DNA of 64,000 nt from Leucogyrophana mollusca (GCA_021014945.1 MU266338.1:1-64000), one strand, 5' to 3'; positions 23,450 through 37,087 are shown, numbered from the stretch's first letter. The notes: generated from the sequence alone by a model not told the origin. Numbers and translations: made by a program.

Positions 23450-23545
23450 GCAGCTGGAGTTGTACATACACTCTTTGTATATCCTTGCCATTGTGTTATC
23501 GGTGTGCAATCCTTCTTTCCACATTGTCATTGTGCCCATGGTGCT

Positions 23546-25930
23546 TCATGATCGATGTAAGGTTACAAGACCGGCCTGCATTACTAGTGGCATGTATACA
23601 ATGCACACGAAGGGGGCGAACCACACTCCCAGAACTTGCCAGTTCCATATAGCATTCTCCAGTTCGCGAGGTAACAGGACCATCCATCCCATCGCAAGGG
23701 TACAGTATCCAGCGTACTTCGTGAACCTGAGACCGACATTGGAGGATGGTGTGGCAAGCGTCAGAGGGAGCCCCAAAGTGACTGCCAAGGTTGCAGCAAG
23801 CGAAAAGTTAAGCACGGAGGTGATGGATATGATAGTTGATGATAAGCAAAGGTTCAACGATTTGAGCAGCATTGAGAGTGGAGCGGCGGTAGGCGGCGAT
23901 TGAGGCACTGCTGAAAGGATGATGGGGGGTAGAATGCTGAAGAGGCCAAAGAGGACAGGCGACAGTATCTATACTAGACTTTAGGTCACAATCGTCCGTC
24001 AAATGCATTGCCACTCACCAGCTGGTTGTCGCAAAACGATGGACTAGATATGAGAAAGAACAGGAGCAAGCCCATGATATGTGTGATTATCATGATAACA
24101 ATAGCTGGCAATACAGGACGGCGCCTGGGAGTCCATTTCACTTGTTCAATGGGTCTTTCAACCTCGCTCTTTGATGCAAGGACTTCTTTCTGTAGAGTTG
24201 TCCCCGCGTCTACCCATTCGCCCAGCCCACCAAACATCATGGCTACGCTGACTATAACTGCGCTGGGAAGGAAGGTCCCGATCTTCATGAATGTCCCCGG
24301 GCTAGTAAAGATGAAGAAGAAGAACGACGCGTGCAGTCTTTCAAGAAGGTTGTTTGCGGTTCTGAGCGTTGATTCGATAACCCTGCCGAGAGCATGGAAA
24401 CCGTGTGGTCCTGCCGCAGGGACAGCATACAACGTGATGGCATCGATCCGAAACCTATGTGAAAAACGTCCGTCAGTGTCGATGTTGGCAGGACAACTAA
24501 AGACTGTACTTGTGCAACAAGCCATGAACGCCACTGGCCTTGCCACGAGCCTGATAGCCAATGTGTCGAGCAACATTGCGTGTCCGGTAGCTGTACTCTT
24601 GAACACCAGCGTTTTTGCGCACCGAGCTTGGGATCCACGAAGGAAACATGCTCATTTCGTCCCACTTGTCGGGAAATTCGCTTGGCTCGAAGTGATCATA
24701 TACGGTTACTGGGACACCACCTGTGTAACTGGAAATGAGGCGGAATGCATTCATGAGGTCTTGGTTGGGAAGACGCCCATTGAGACCCTCTGCAGCTGAA
24801 TGAGACAGTGCAGATTTCAGGGATACGCGGGAAAGAACCGACCGAAGAAAATACCAAGGTGAGAGAAAGAGTGGCCGCTATAGTCAATATTCAGGGCTGT
24901 CCATATGGATCCGGAGGTGTGCTCAAGTGGTTCTGTTTCAAGATCTGCCAGCCGAGAAGGTAAGAGAGGAAATACACAGTAACTTAGAGGGCGCACTCGA
25001 AGGGATTGTGCCGTGGTATGCATTCAACCAAGCATGCATTCCATCCAGATAGTTGTCACTGATGACAAAAATCATATCCTTCGCCCAGAGCGAATGGTCT
25101 GTTCGTGAGTTAGGTGTGGCGTGTCCCAGCAGATATATCGGTCTGTGCACCTTTCAAGAAGGCGGCCAGTGACAAAACAGTTGAAATTCCGCGTAGATTA
25201 AGTGTCCCGTCGCCTTCTCCGATACGGCTTACCCACGACGCGCTGATGACGATGGCTTCGGTGCCGGAGGCCCGAGGTGACGCCCTGATGGCGTAGGCAT
25301 TCGTGCCATTGACAGGCTGGGATGGAAGGCGTTTAGAACGTGAGTGCAGCGTCAAGAACAAAGCATACTCCTGAGCTCGTTGAAAATTCATAGTTTTGAG
25401 TAGATGCAGCGAGCCCGAGTTTACTGAATTCATTCCTAACGAACAATGCCCTCCTGTAACCAGTGTAAGAATGGCTATGTAGCATTTCAGTCAGATGTTG
25501 ACAGTGGTCTCACTGTTCGTGGGTGGAGTTCCTATCACGCAAGGCCTCTAGCTGGTATAGGTGTTGGTCGGCTCTATGAACATCAGCCCAGTTCCAATAG
25601 GTATTGACCTGCGATATGTGTGAGCTTCCGCGAGTGATACAAGTATTGAAAGTGTCTACCTGTGCTGGTTGCAAGGCGTTTTCGTCGATGTACGTTCGCT
25701 GAGAAAGGGCAGGTATAGGAATTATGATCATCCACAGATATCCGACAGCGAACAGCACTGCTCTATAAGGCGGATATAAGTATCAAATCCTAGGATTTAA
25801 CCACAGTGCCCACAAACATCAGGCTCGACAACCGACGGTGTATGAGCGCTGCCAAGGCTCTCCGGCGGCGAAGTTTTGCAACAATCGGGTCTGTCTTTGT
25901 ACGTTTTAGATACGCTCGTATCCGCTCCAT
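23546..25930 (-). CDS. GAA1: GPI transamidase subunit GAA1
   Basis: Ten exons: 25930-25833, 25762-25660, 25608-25514, 25453-25369, 25316-25151, 25098-24997, 24944-24843, 24789-24510, 24454-24019, 23968-23546, giving 629 aa. The N-terminal TM follows a basic stretch (KLRRRRALAALIHRR, VLFAVGYLWMIII). Luminal parts include RTYIDENALQPAQVNTYW, IVISASWVS, MIFVISDNYLDGMHAWLNAY, IWTALNIDYSGHSFSHLG and EGLNGRLPNQDLMN. The C-terminus is multi-pass (YAVPAAGPHGFHALGR, LLERLHASFFFF and several TM helices). GAA1 belongs to the ER complex that attaches GPI anchors. The first donor (GTTGTC at 25832) was chosen because it joins HRR to AVLFAVGY in frame. Confidence 0.93.
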
Positions 25931-26136
25931 TGTCGTCTGCCCCAGAGACGGCTGCGGCCAAATTATGGCGCACAAGGTGGTGGTTCCGGTGAAAGACACT
26001 TCATGTTGTAAATGAATAATACGGCATACCGCACTCGGGAGCAAAACGAATGCTGGACTTGACCCAAGTTCCTCTTGCCCTCTTACCACCATTTTGCTCT
26101 GCTTTGTTCATTGGATCTGGGTCGACCGATACTAAG

Positions 26137-29100
26137 ATGCCCCCCAAACGCAAGAGACGAGCTTCGCCAGCTGCGAAAGGGCTTGCCGCAGGGGAGCAAT
26201 TGAAACGAGGCAAACTGGCAGGAAACGACTCGTCTACCTGGGGTTGGGTAGATACAGAGGTCTCAGATCCGTCCAAGATCACCCTGGAGCATCGCTTGAT
26301 GACTTGCGGTCTCTCGAAAAGGAACAGAAATCCCTTCTGCGCCAACAAATACGCGTCGAATCAGAAGGAAAGGACGAGTCGCTCTCCTACCCGCGAGACT
26401 AAGGACAAGCCTGCTGACGGAGAACTGGACAACGATGTGATTGTGATATCAGACGATGAACTACCACCTTGCGACAAGAAATCCTGCAGGAACAATCCCA
26501 ATTGTCTCAACCACTTGGGTCAGGAGAAGTGGGAGGACGAAGGTGGGCACCACCCGCTTGGCTGCGCACCATTTAGCGCCAGGGCTTACCGACGTGTCTT
26601 TTGAGCAGACAAAGCTCTTGAGCTATTTGTCAAAGCTTCGGACCTCGGGGAGAATCCCCTGCTTAACTCCAAGGACCCGAATATACCGGTGGGACTCAAG
26701 GAAAGCAACATATCACTCTGATCGTCCGCAGGCAAGGCCTCAATCTCGTTCCCTTTCTACAGAACCTCGGTGCGACTTGTTACGCGAATGCCTTCCTCCA
26801 AGTACGCACGGTTTGAACCATTGCAGTCTTTCGCTGACTCAAATGTGAAGGTGTGGTTTCGTGACCTTGCCTTCCGGAACGGTGTTTATCAGTGTCAACC
26901 GTCACAAGATACTGAGAACAAGTTTGAGGTTTGCCATATACTCTCAGGGCTGTGATCTTCAGCTAATAGTTATTCCTCTGGTAAGGATTCGCCCATATTT
27001 CAGTTGCAAGTTACATTCGCCGCGTTACAAGAGAGCGTGCAGAATGTTTTCAACCCCACAAAACTGGTGGAGAGCCTGAAGTTGTCCACATCCGAGCAAC
27101 AAGATGCTCAAGAGTCAGTCTCAACTGATCTTTCATGCCCATATTCTCACGTTGAAATGCCACAGGTTCTCTAAGCTGTTCATGTCCCACCTCGATTTTG
27201 AATTCCAGAAACAGGCAGCGCCCGCATTACGGTCGCTTATTGCCGATCAAGTGAGCCACGTCCTTTGTTGTGAATGCGACTCTCATAGTGCCGTAGTTTC
27301 AAGGGCAACAGGTGTACGGAACTATCTGCGGCAATTGTCATAACAAGTCCGAAAGGTCGACTGACTTCCTAGAGGTGGAAATTAACATAGAGGTAGTCGC
27401 ATGCAGTTGTGTAGGGGTACTGCCTCATGCTTACTGTTCGCATCAGAATAACGCTAGGCTCGAGGACCGCGTGGCCGCTCTGCTGCAGCACGAGAAGTTA
27501 TCCGGTGATAACAAGTTAGGATATTTGCTCGTGATAGCGGATCCGTGCTGATGGCTCGTTCACAGGTACCTTTGTTCAACCTGTAATAGCCTCCAGGATG
27601 CAACACGATATACGGAGCTCCGAAAGCTGCCGCCTGTTTTGCATTTCTCCCTCCTGCGCTTCGTATATGACTTTTCTTCTATGGAGCGAAAGAAGTCAAA
27701 GCATAATCTCTTGTTTCCGACAACACTGACCATGGATCATTTCGTTGGCTCCGCTGCGGCAAGGAAAGCGGCTGTCAACAGCACCAGTGAAGGTAAACAT
27801 GTATATGAGTTACGCGGTGTACTCCTTCACAAAGGCACCAGTGCATACCATGGGCACTATGAAGCGCAGGTTTTTGATACGACGTAAGTAGGTGGTTTGA
27901 AAATAGAACGGTTGCTAATACCTCTGTAGGTCGAAGACCTGGTTCCAATTTGATGACGAGACCGTAACAAAGATAGATTTGCTGGGCGAAAAGCGGTATA
28001 ACAGTAAGGAGGTGGTCGATGTTGTTAACAGGCAGTCCAAGAAGTATGGCGCTTTTTTGTTGTTCGGATCGTGCGCTGACGAATGCGTCAGAGCGTCGTC
28101 GCTTGCGCGGAGTCGCCCTGCGAAGAAGAGGCGAGTGGAAGATAGCGAGGACGAGGTGATAGAGTGCGTGGACACCAGAAGTTTACTCCATCTCACATCC
28201 CTTAATATCGCTTCTTGCCAGAATCTCACCACCACCTGCCAAAGACTCTGAGTAGGAGCATCCCGTCGTCGCGCTGCTGCTCAATTGACCATCGACACAG
28301 GGACATTTTCTCTTCTAAAGATGCATACATGCTTATCTACGCGCGGAAAGAGTCATCAATTGACCAGCCAGTACCCCATGTCGGTCAATCCGGTCAACCC
28401 GACATACATATGAATGAAGTTACGCATGGCACCCTTTGCAGCCTACCTCCCCCACAGAGAGCCATGGATGTGGTCACTGGTCTCAACTCTACGCATGAAG
28501 AGGCGTGGCAGTCCTTCGTAAACAAGTGAGTATTTTGCACTCCGCGCGATAGCACCCTTAGAGAATCGATATCAGGGAGAAGCGAGTGAAAGAGCATTTT
28601 GCAGAGATACGTGATCAGCTAAGGACTATATATTCCTCTTGGAACGTCAACTCAATCGACGAGGTCTGTCCTCACCACATCCTCATTCCTCCATAACTTA
28701 TTATATCCCTAAGGACTGCGTCGTTGTCAGCCGACAAGCGCTTGAAGCTTGGATCATGAAGCATTTGACCAAGCATAAGGGCGTAAAATCAGATTCCAAA
28801 GATGCATCTGATAACGCCGAAGTAGAAGAAGTATCAGACATTCTGTGCAGTCACGATGGCCTCGATCCCCAGAAGGCAAACAATATGAAGCGAATATCTT
28901 CTGTGAACTCCCAAAATGCTTGATGTTATATGTGCAGTACTCATGCCGTTCTCAGCTGTCACACCAGATGATTGAAGCAGACGTGCCTGGTTGCCCTCCT
29001 GGAAATGTCTGCGAAGTTTGCGTTCAAGAAGCCTTTATAGGTAAATTGACCTGACTGTCTCGTCGAAAAGAATTAACATTGTTTGTTATTAGAGAGGCTG

Positions 29101-30805
29101 TATCACATCGAACATCCTCGAATAGTTGCCAGCTTCGACGAGAATTGTGAAGTCACGCCTGATGCACCAGGCTATTGGATATCTAAGTTTTGGTTAAGAG
29201 GCATGCAGAACTTCCCCTAACATTGTTCCCTTACTTACTCATCCACAAGACTGGAGGCTACAAAAACCCAAAATGCATATTCCGCTGAAGAGTGATCCCG
29301 AACCAGATGCCTCCGACTATCACGGGCATGTGAAATGCGAGCATGAGAAGTTATCTCTAAACTCCACCTCGCGGCGTCGGATCTCAATGGAGGTAGATGC
29401 TCCATCTGACCTCAGCTGAAAACTCGCTGACCTCTCGCAGGCTTGCGAGCTCCTCAAGAGCCTTTTCCCGTCATGGGTCCCTCTTTCAACTGACGAGGAG
29501 CTCTGTCCCATCTGTGAAGCCTCCATCCGTGTTTCCAAGGAAGATAAACGGGAAATCCGGAGAAGGGCCGAAGACGAGAAGGTTGGTTATATTTGTTGAC
29601 TTCCATCGTAATAACCTAATACCATCATCAGGCCAGGCTTCGACACATGCACGACAACGCGCTGACAGGCAACACGCTGCTGCTTGAGAACGTTCCTTGC
29701 GCCGTTATTCCAGCTCAATTCGTTCGTTCGTGGAGACAGTGGCTGAGTCGCCCAACCGAATCCCCACGGCCACAGGGTGTGGATCCAAGCCAGTTCCTGT
29801 GTCATCATGAGGAACTCGTATTCGATCCTAACTGCCCAAACGACTTGGATACTTCTATTGCTCTCATTCAAAGGACCGAGTGGGAAATTCTAGAAGGACT
29901 GTAAGTGGTGTAATTACCTTTACCTTATGAAAGACCCAAAGTCTTTCTTAGTTACCCCTGCGGACGCCTTATCGGGCTGGAAAAACGAGTTGTCGAGGAT
30001 CCTCCGACAGTTTTTGACACGAAATACGTTCATGACATACCCGTATGTAACGAATGTCGTATGAAAAGGTCCGTTTTGTCACGCCCGGTATGGAGTTGAT
30101 TAACGACAGGCACTTTAGACGTTCAGACTACGACCTAACAGAGCTCACCATTCGAATTTTGGGCGCCAAAGACCCTATCCCCAGCCCCGACCAAACACCA
30201 CATGACAACCCCGCACCGCATAAAACTGGCGATCAACGGGAACCGCTGGCTTATGGATCCCGTAAAGGGGCAGGAACACGGCAATCTAAACGTATACGTC
30301 AGGTTAAGGAGGCTGGAGAGAAGAGGAAACTCATGGTGTCAAAACTGACGACAGTCAAGGACATCAAAGTGATGGTCAGTGCAGTCAAAATGAGTAGAAC
30401 TATCTCTCACCGCTACCCCAACAGGTTCACAACGAACTCAACATTCCCACAATTTCCCAGCGGTTATTCTATCGGGGTCAAGAGCTTGAAGACAATTCCG
30501 TTACAGTCGAGTCTTTGGGTATCCTCATCAATGACGTGGTTGATCTAAGGGAGGAGATGGAAGACGATGGCAATCTCACCGAGTCGGACACAACCCAACC
30601 GAAGAAGAGGCGGAGGGAGGAGAAAGGTTTCGGTGGGACCTTGCTTGGATCTTCCCAAACCAGTGTTGTTGCCGAGCGAGCCACAAGCTCTGAACGCGAA
30701 CAAACCCAGCCTGCCCTCGAAGGAAAGGCATGCCAGTTCTGCACCCTCTGTAATCCCACGGAGGCGCAGGTTTGCCAAGCTTGTGAACATGCTCTACAAC
30801 ATTGA
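26137..30805 (+). CDS. USP48-type ubiquitin-specific protease with UBL and RanBP2-type zinc finger
   Basis: A multi-exon gene; early exons are 26137-26542, 26609-26700, 26763-26801. It opens with a basic tail (MPPKRKRRA), then NPNCLNHLGQEKWED. The USP domain has the Cys box NLGATCYANAFLQVWF, STSEQQDAQEFSKLFMSHLD, paired CxxC zinc sites (ICGNCHNK, LCSTCNSL) and the His box HKGTSAYHGHYEAQVFD. Downstream are DUSP-like parts, a ubiquitin-like segment (SKLTTVKDIKVMVHNELN, RLFYRGQELEDN) and a C-terminal RanBP2-type finger (CQFCTLCNPTEAQVCQACE). USP48 enzymes remove ubiquitin from nuclear substrates. The intron before the Cys box starts GAAAGC rather than GT, and the intron at 29201 starts GC. Splicing near 28160-28320 and 28907-28970 has more than one consistent solution. 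Confidence 0.88.
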
Positions 30806-31031
30806 GGGTTAAGAGATGTTATTCTTGGTATCGTATAGGAGTACATATAATGCTTAATCAAACATCTCTTACAAGCGAACCAGCGAATTGATGATGACAT
30901 GTCATGCCGTATCTCTATGAATATGATGAAGCAATTGGGTAGGAAAAATGACCGATTTTAACCAGAATGAACCAGACAGAACGCAAGAGTCCCATAACCG
31001 CTATGACACCAAGGTGATGCAACACGAACGC

Positions 31032-34000
31032 TTAAGAAAGTCGGGAATACTCGGGTAAACCCGCGGAAAGAGGGGCAGGAGGAAAAGCAACACCGGAACC
31101 AGGAGCACCGGTTAAATTCCCGGGAAAGGGCGTTGAACCTGTAGAATGTGGCCGCATGGAGTCGGTTGGCATACCTCGCTGAGCTGAATCGAGAGAGGCC
31201 GACGAGGAATTTACTGGCCCTCGAAACTGCTGTTGTAAAAGAGAGCTGGCAGTCATCAAGACGTCTACTTCGCTCGATAATGGCCCAGTGATTTCGACGG
31301 CTTGTGCAACCGCTGTCTGCGTGGCGACCGATACCTCGTTCACCGTGACTTGTGTGGAGGCCGATGACGGTGGAGGGGCGCCCGCAGGCATTTGACTGGC
31401 CACAGCCGCTGATCTATCAGCAGCGACTTGGCGGGCGGCTTGAAAGACAACCTGCTGGGCAGCGACAGCCAAGACGTTTGAGGCCTGAGAAGTACCATCC
31501 GAACGCTGGCCTGTCACCTCCTGGTCGAATGCCTGTGCGGTAACAGTAAGGACGTGCTGTTGCTTAGCCAGCGCCTGCAACTCTGGACCGGGATCGTTTG
31601 GCGTCAACGAAGCTATTACTTGAGATTGGGCTTCTTGTGCGACTCGCTGAGCGGCTGTCGTCAATACCTGCATCACCTGGGCATCATGTGTAGCCACAGG
31701 AGAAACGACGGGGCCAGTGTTTTGTGATCGCAGCGTCCTATAAAAAGTAGCTTAGCCGGTAGTTGTTGCGTGAACCATGGATGCCAACCTGGGTGAAGCA
31801 GCCTGTGGCACTGTCGAATCGCTGGCTACACGACGTGGTTTATGGACATCACCGTTCATAGAACCCCGCCGGGAGGCAGAAAAGGAAGTATCAAGGGTTG
31901 ACACGGGAGCAATGTTGAGGTGGAAAGTCTGCGAGAGCGTCTCTTCCTGTCCGTCTTGCACATACTTCAAATAAGGTTTTAGCATGCCGTGGTTAACGTG
32001 AGGTAATTGACAACGTACGCGAGCTTCTACAGTGATATCGCAGCTTTCCGCGTCATGAGGCGGTGTGCCTGATAGGACATCCTCATCCCACGAAAGCCAC
32101 GAGGGAAGTGACGGCGAGCTGTAAGCGACAACGAGGTTCGAGCGCGAAGCTTGAGGGTCCCATATGCGAGGCGTCCAAGACCAGCGTAAACCGACGTATG
32201 CAACACCAGGCGGCGATCCCGCAACTTTTCGGTGAAAAGGCCGGAAAGTCCATCCACCGTCGGGAGTCTTCTTGGCATCTATGTTCCATATGTGATTTCC
32301 CTTCGACTTCGTCTTTTTTCCGTCTTCGTTAAAGCGTGAAATGTACTGTTGGTTCCACAGATAGTTACGAATCTAGGTATTACCTCAGGTCAGAGTCGTG
32401 GGATGTGTTTGCGCGGAAATAAATCATACCTTCTTCATAGGTATTTTCTCCTCCGGGTAACCCTGCTTAGCCAGCTAGTAGGCGTATAATTAGGTTTGTA
32501 ACTCTAAACGAAAAATTTCTTACTTCTTCCAAGAAAGCATTGGTAAAAGCCTGTATCCGGAATTTGAACGGACGGAAATCTGGAGATTCGTCCAAACGCT
32601 GCATCTTCTTCGCCATTAGGGTCTGGTGTATCGGTTCACCCTTGGCATCTGTGGCATCGACTATAAATTTCAAGCCATTAGCAAGCGACATCAAGTGGGC
32701 AGAATGTCAACCATGGTGAGCTCACGATTCGAGCATATATTGCTGAGAAACTCAAAAAATATGCGGTCCACTTCTGCGCGATACTCCTGCGGTACCTCGT
32801 TGCCATGGCCCGAGAGATTTTCTGTTGATTGGCGGGACAAAAGAGAGTGGGGACGAATGCTATGCGCAGTTACTGGACGTGGCGCTGAGCCATGACCATT
32901 CTGAATGGTATTCCGGGCTGTATGGCCCGAAGAAGACTCTGGGCTATGAGACTGGGAGTAGTCCCCTCCGCCATCCGACTCGTTGTCAAGATCTCCGTCG
33001 TGGGACGAAGTCGGACTTTGGGGCATCGACATAGACGCGGCGGGTTTTCGGGACTGCAAGAAGTCCAGTGCTCCTACAGCTGGCACTTCTGATAGTCCAA
33101 AAGTAAATGGGTTGACACTAGTTGTCGTAAAGGAACTGGAGCGCGAAATGCGGCCGATTGGCGGGCTGATTCCCGCGCTCCCGTTCGTACCTGCTCTTGT
33201 CGGTGCAGATGACGACGGAGGAAAAGTTCCGGTGGTCGTGAATGGATTGGGTGCGCTGGCATTAGACATTGGATGATAACCGAGGGCTGTATTTAGCGAA
33301 CTTCCAGACAATGAATGTTGATGGTGGCGATGAGGTAATGTCGAGGGTCCGTCTGACCAGGAAGAGCGAACGGTGGGGGGAGGGGGTAAATGTGTGGTAT
33401 GAGATATCGTAGCTGACAGGGGAGAACTCGAGATATAATCAGGGGGCGAAGGAGCTGCAGCACCGAGGGCTAGCGAGAAGTTGAGAGCTGAGTGTGACTG
33501 GACCGATGCCTGTTGTGGGAGTAGTCCGAATCCTGTATGAGGAGGCAAACCAGCAGAACTTGTGGGTCGGGAGGAAGGCTCAGAGGGGGGATTGGAGGGA
33601 GTAAAAGGGGGTAACGAGCGAGGATCCGCCACCGATGATACTCCGGGGGGAGGGAACGGTTGCGAATTAGGAATTGGAGGAGGAGGAATATTGGAGAGCA
33701 TAACATGAAGTGGTGTGTCCTCCTGTGGTTCGCGCTTCGGTGCCTTAATGACTCGGTCACCTGCCATGGACGATGCACAACGCTTCCGAGACACGTCGGG
33801 GACATCCAAGCTACCTTGGAAATCCATTGAATCGGTTGGTGCACCGTTGGAAAATTGCATAAGAGACAGCGGTTGCTCTTGCGGGGGATTTACGGGCCCA
33901 TGAAATGCTGGAGGAGAGACACTTGAGGATGGACTCAACGCCGAGTAGCGGCGGGGTGACGAATGACGCGATAAGGATGGTGGGTCCGCTATCTGAGTGG

Positions 34001-34897
34001 CCGCAATAAGCTCCGAAACAAGAGCAATTGTTTTCTTCAGCTCATCAATTCTTATTCCAGCTTCGACACCTTGGCCCATCGAGCAAGCTGCGCTCGCTGA
34101 TTGTGCGTTGTGTGCGATCCTAAAATAAATAATAAATTGAGAACCCCTTCCACAAAGGTAAAATGGCGTGCTCACGTCTTGAGTATATCCCCGACCACCA
34201 TAAGATGTGAATCACCTGGGTCTTCGGGGGACTCGTCCCGCCTCCCCATTCGACCATCGTTAACATCGGGAGGCGGAAAGATGAAGCCAGGATCATGGTT
34301 TGATGTCGAAGTCCCGCTGCTCAAAGGAGAAAAACCAAGCTCAGAACTTGAGCTTGCCAAAGTACTCGATGCTGACGAGTCGGGTCCCGTTCGAGGTACA
34401 GTACCATTCATTGACGAAGCTATGGAGGACATTCCATTCATAGCAGAAACACCGGCCATGGGATACACAGGCATCATGCCGTGGGCAGCAGGTGATGGGT
34501 TACTCGAACCCGTGCTCGGAGCAGAGTGAACAGAAAGATGATTGTCAAGTGGGGACAAACCGAAGGGAAGGTTCTGTGGGGGGAAATCGGATATATACCC
34601 TGGAGCAGGCGCTCGCGTTGAGCTGGATGCATTCAAGGCATCCATGACAGACATGTCAGGACCGGAAGGTGACGTATCCGGCAAAGGGATATGCATGGTG
34701 GACGGGTCGACTGGAAGGGGGAAAACGGGAAGGGTGTCATGCGAAGGGAGGGGTATCGAATTCTGCAATAAGGAGTCATCGGATTGGGAAGGCATGAGTG
34801 ATGCGAAGCCTGGTGAGATTCCATTGGAGGACGGTTGATGCTGAGGACCTGTATCCATCTGAGAGTTTACGTCCTGGACGTCGTGAAGGGACATCAT
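31032..34897 (-). CDS. Large unknown protein with Ig-like fold candidate; putative nuclear regulator
   Basis: Seven exons: 34897-34176, 34119-32726, 32660-32524, 32474-32430, 32372-32019, 31964-31789, 31737-31032, giving 1177 aa. About 700 residues of low-complexity Ser/Pro sequence come first, as in fungal transcription regulators. A conserved block follows: YRAEVDRIFFEFLSNICSNL, MAKKMQRLDESPDFRPFKFR, IPMKKIRNYLWNQQYISRF and KTKSKGNHIWNIDAKK. Next is a part resembling a putative Ig-like fold (LPSWLSWDEDVLSGTPP, CDITVEARYVQDG). The C-terminal 230 residues are Ala/Gln/Val-rich helices. I do not recognise a named family; the nuclear role is inferred from composition and a helix-rich basic block. 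Confidence 0.7.
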
Positions 34898-35809
34898 TGA
34901 TCAGAGAGTAGCTCCGGGACAGCCAGCCAGCTGTTGACCGTGGCTGTTTCGAGTACCGAAAGCACCGAAATTTCCTCCAGGGCAAAAGACTCCGGAGACA
35001 AGCTAGGTGGGTATAGACCGTAGAAGAAACGCGCGGAAAATGAGAATAGCAGATGGATGTTCCGGAGGGAGATGGGGAAAGCAACGAGACGGAGAGCAGA
35101 TGTCAAGAAACCAAGGAAGATTTGAGAACCTTGCTGGACAAAGATTGCGATAATTCTGCCGAAATGCAACTGCGCCCGAATTTAAGCTCTGTCTTGCTCA
35201 GCGTGATAGAACTTGCCGGGGAATAAAGCAGGTCAGTGCCGGTAGGTCGTAACTTGGCGAGTACGTCTGACGGCAGCTCCGTCGATTGCGACACGAAGCC
35301 AATTATGAGACGTCTTCCAGGAAAAACAAAAACGAGACGAAAGGAAGGGAACCTGGCCAAGAACATGCACGAAACCTGCAGGTTCGTCACATAAATTTTG
35401 TCACAGGTACAATAATTGGCACGTTGTGGAAATGTACACCCCGATTTGGATGAATCGCAATAAAATAATTCTATAAACCGGTCTGACTCTGCGTTCCGAG
35501 CTCGACTTGGCTCGCCTTAGTTCACTCCGTTGTTTAGAGCACAGAAGTTGCATACAACAGGTTAGAACACGCGGGGCTGTATCAGCTCCTTGTCAAAATA
35601 ACGTATCCCCAAATACCGCTATCGGTCGATTCAGTAGCCTCGAACGTTCCAATCGCGAGAGAATCTCTTTCCCTCCAATGCCTCGCGGGATCCACGCTGC
35701 AGTACACGGCGGATCACGCGCACAAAGTAATTTGTAGGACCAACGAGGATGCACAAATGCTCCTCAATTTGCACACACAACGGCAAGGACAGTGGGAAGA
35801 AAAGACCAA
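34898..35809. other. Intergenic, 5' region of the large regulator gene
   Basis: About 910 bp without a supported gene. Pyrimidine-rich stretches and open frames upstream of 34897 on the minus strand probably belong to a long 5' leader. Nothing gene-like is seen at 35400-35800. Confidence 0.4.
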
Positions 35810-37087
35810 TCAATACCTCCTGCGCCCGGGTGATCGAGACCGATCGCGATCTCTCCGTCGATCACTGTAAAACATTCGCGGGTAAGATGCGAGCCAGCAC
35901 AGGACATCAGTGCGAACTTACTCATATCGGGAAGACGAGTGCCGGTCGTATCCTCTTTCTCGGTCGCCACGATCTTCACGCGAGGACCGATGGTCACTGC
36001 CACGGTCACTACCCGAGCGTGCCGGCGCTCCAGGTGCAGCCGATGCAGCAGGCGGGGCTGACGACGGAGGCGCCATCTTACGCTTTTCTCGATCTTCCCT
36101 GAATTTGCCCAGCATGTTGCGCAGCTCGTGGTAACCCAGGTGCATCTAGGCAAACTGGGTCAATATGCATGGCCTCGCGTAAGAACACAATCAAGAAATA
36201 ACATACCTTTCCTCCAAAGTGATCTGCGAGACGACGATCGGAGTCCAGTACAGAGAGGTAAGCTCCACAAACGTCACAGACACGTAACTTCTGGTGACCG
36301 GACGCTCCCGAAGTGTCGGTAAGTTGTTGAAGTTCGCGCTGTTTGATGTCACAAAAGAGTTCAGTCACGGAGCTTGATACGAAACCATGGCACATCGGCT
36401 GACCTCCTTCTCCGACTTCTCGCTCTTGAGGGCTTCTATGGCTGCCATTTCCCTCATTGACTCGTCAACCTTACCCTGCTCGCCTTGAAAGAGAATGTCT
36501 AGGTCAGCGCAATACGTCACTTAAAAAAAATGGTAAAACACACCAAGAGTTTCAATCTTCTCCGTGCCTCCTTGGATAGCCAACTCAATCTCAGCTATTT
36601 CCCTCATCAAATTGGTAGTCTTCGCATTCTCTTCAGGGGTCTTCTCCAACCGCCTGTGCGCAGCCCTAATCCGCCTATCACATTCATCCACGAATGCAAA
36701 TATGTTCGATTCGTATTCCATTTGGAATCGATTGAAGGTAGGGTCGGCTGGGTTGGCCTCTTTGGCTGCAAGGTATTCGGTCTTAAGACGCTCTGTGTGG
36801 GACTTAGGACAAGCGCCTAGGTCCATTTTCTTCACAGAAGTGTCAGGCAAACTAGGAAATATCATGCTCGGATACATACCGTGTTGGTGAACAATGCATG
36901 CGGACACGTTCCACAAAGAAAGTTTCTGCACACTTTATCGTCCGACCAAACCAAATTGGCGTTTGCAACACCCATTGCTTCCGGCCCCATCATTTGCTGC
37001 AGTTTGGTTGTCAGATGAGACGTCAGGGAATGGGCCACGACTGCGTACCTCCAAGAGCTTCCTTTGCATCTCAGCGAGACGTCCCAT
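35810..37087 (-). CDS. LUC7: U1 snRNP-associated splicing factor LUC7
   Basis: Seven exons: 37087-37049, 36996-36880, 36829-36544, 36483-36404, 36338-36207, 36145-35922, 35864-35810, giving 310 aa. It starts MGRLAEMQRKLLEQMMG. Two zinc fingers are visible: the CCCH type (VCRNFLCGTCPHALFTNTK, LGACPKSH) and the C2H2 type (LRVCDVCGAYL, RLADHFGGKMHLGYH), separated by a coiled coil. The C-terminus is Arg-rich (DRRRDRDRSRSPGRRRY). Luc7 proteins help U1 snRNP choose 5' splice sites. The final intron is inferred because reading on would stop after RYE. Confidence 0.93.

Noticed and set aside
35103..35390. 95-codon minus-strand frame upstream of the large regulator
   Set aside because: More likely part of the 5' leader; no splice path joins it in frame to 34897.
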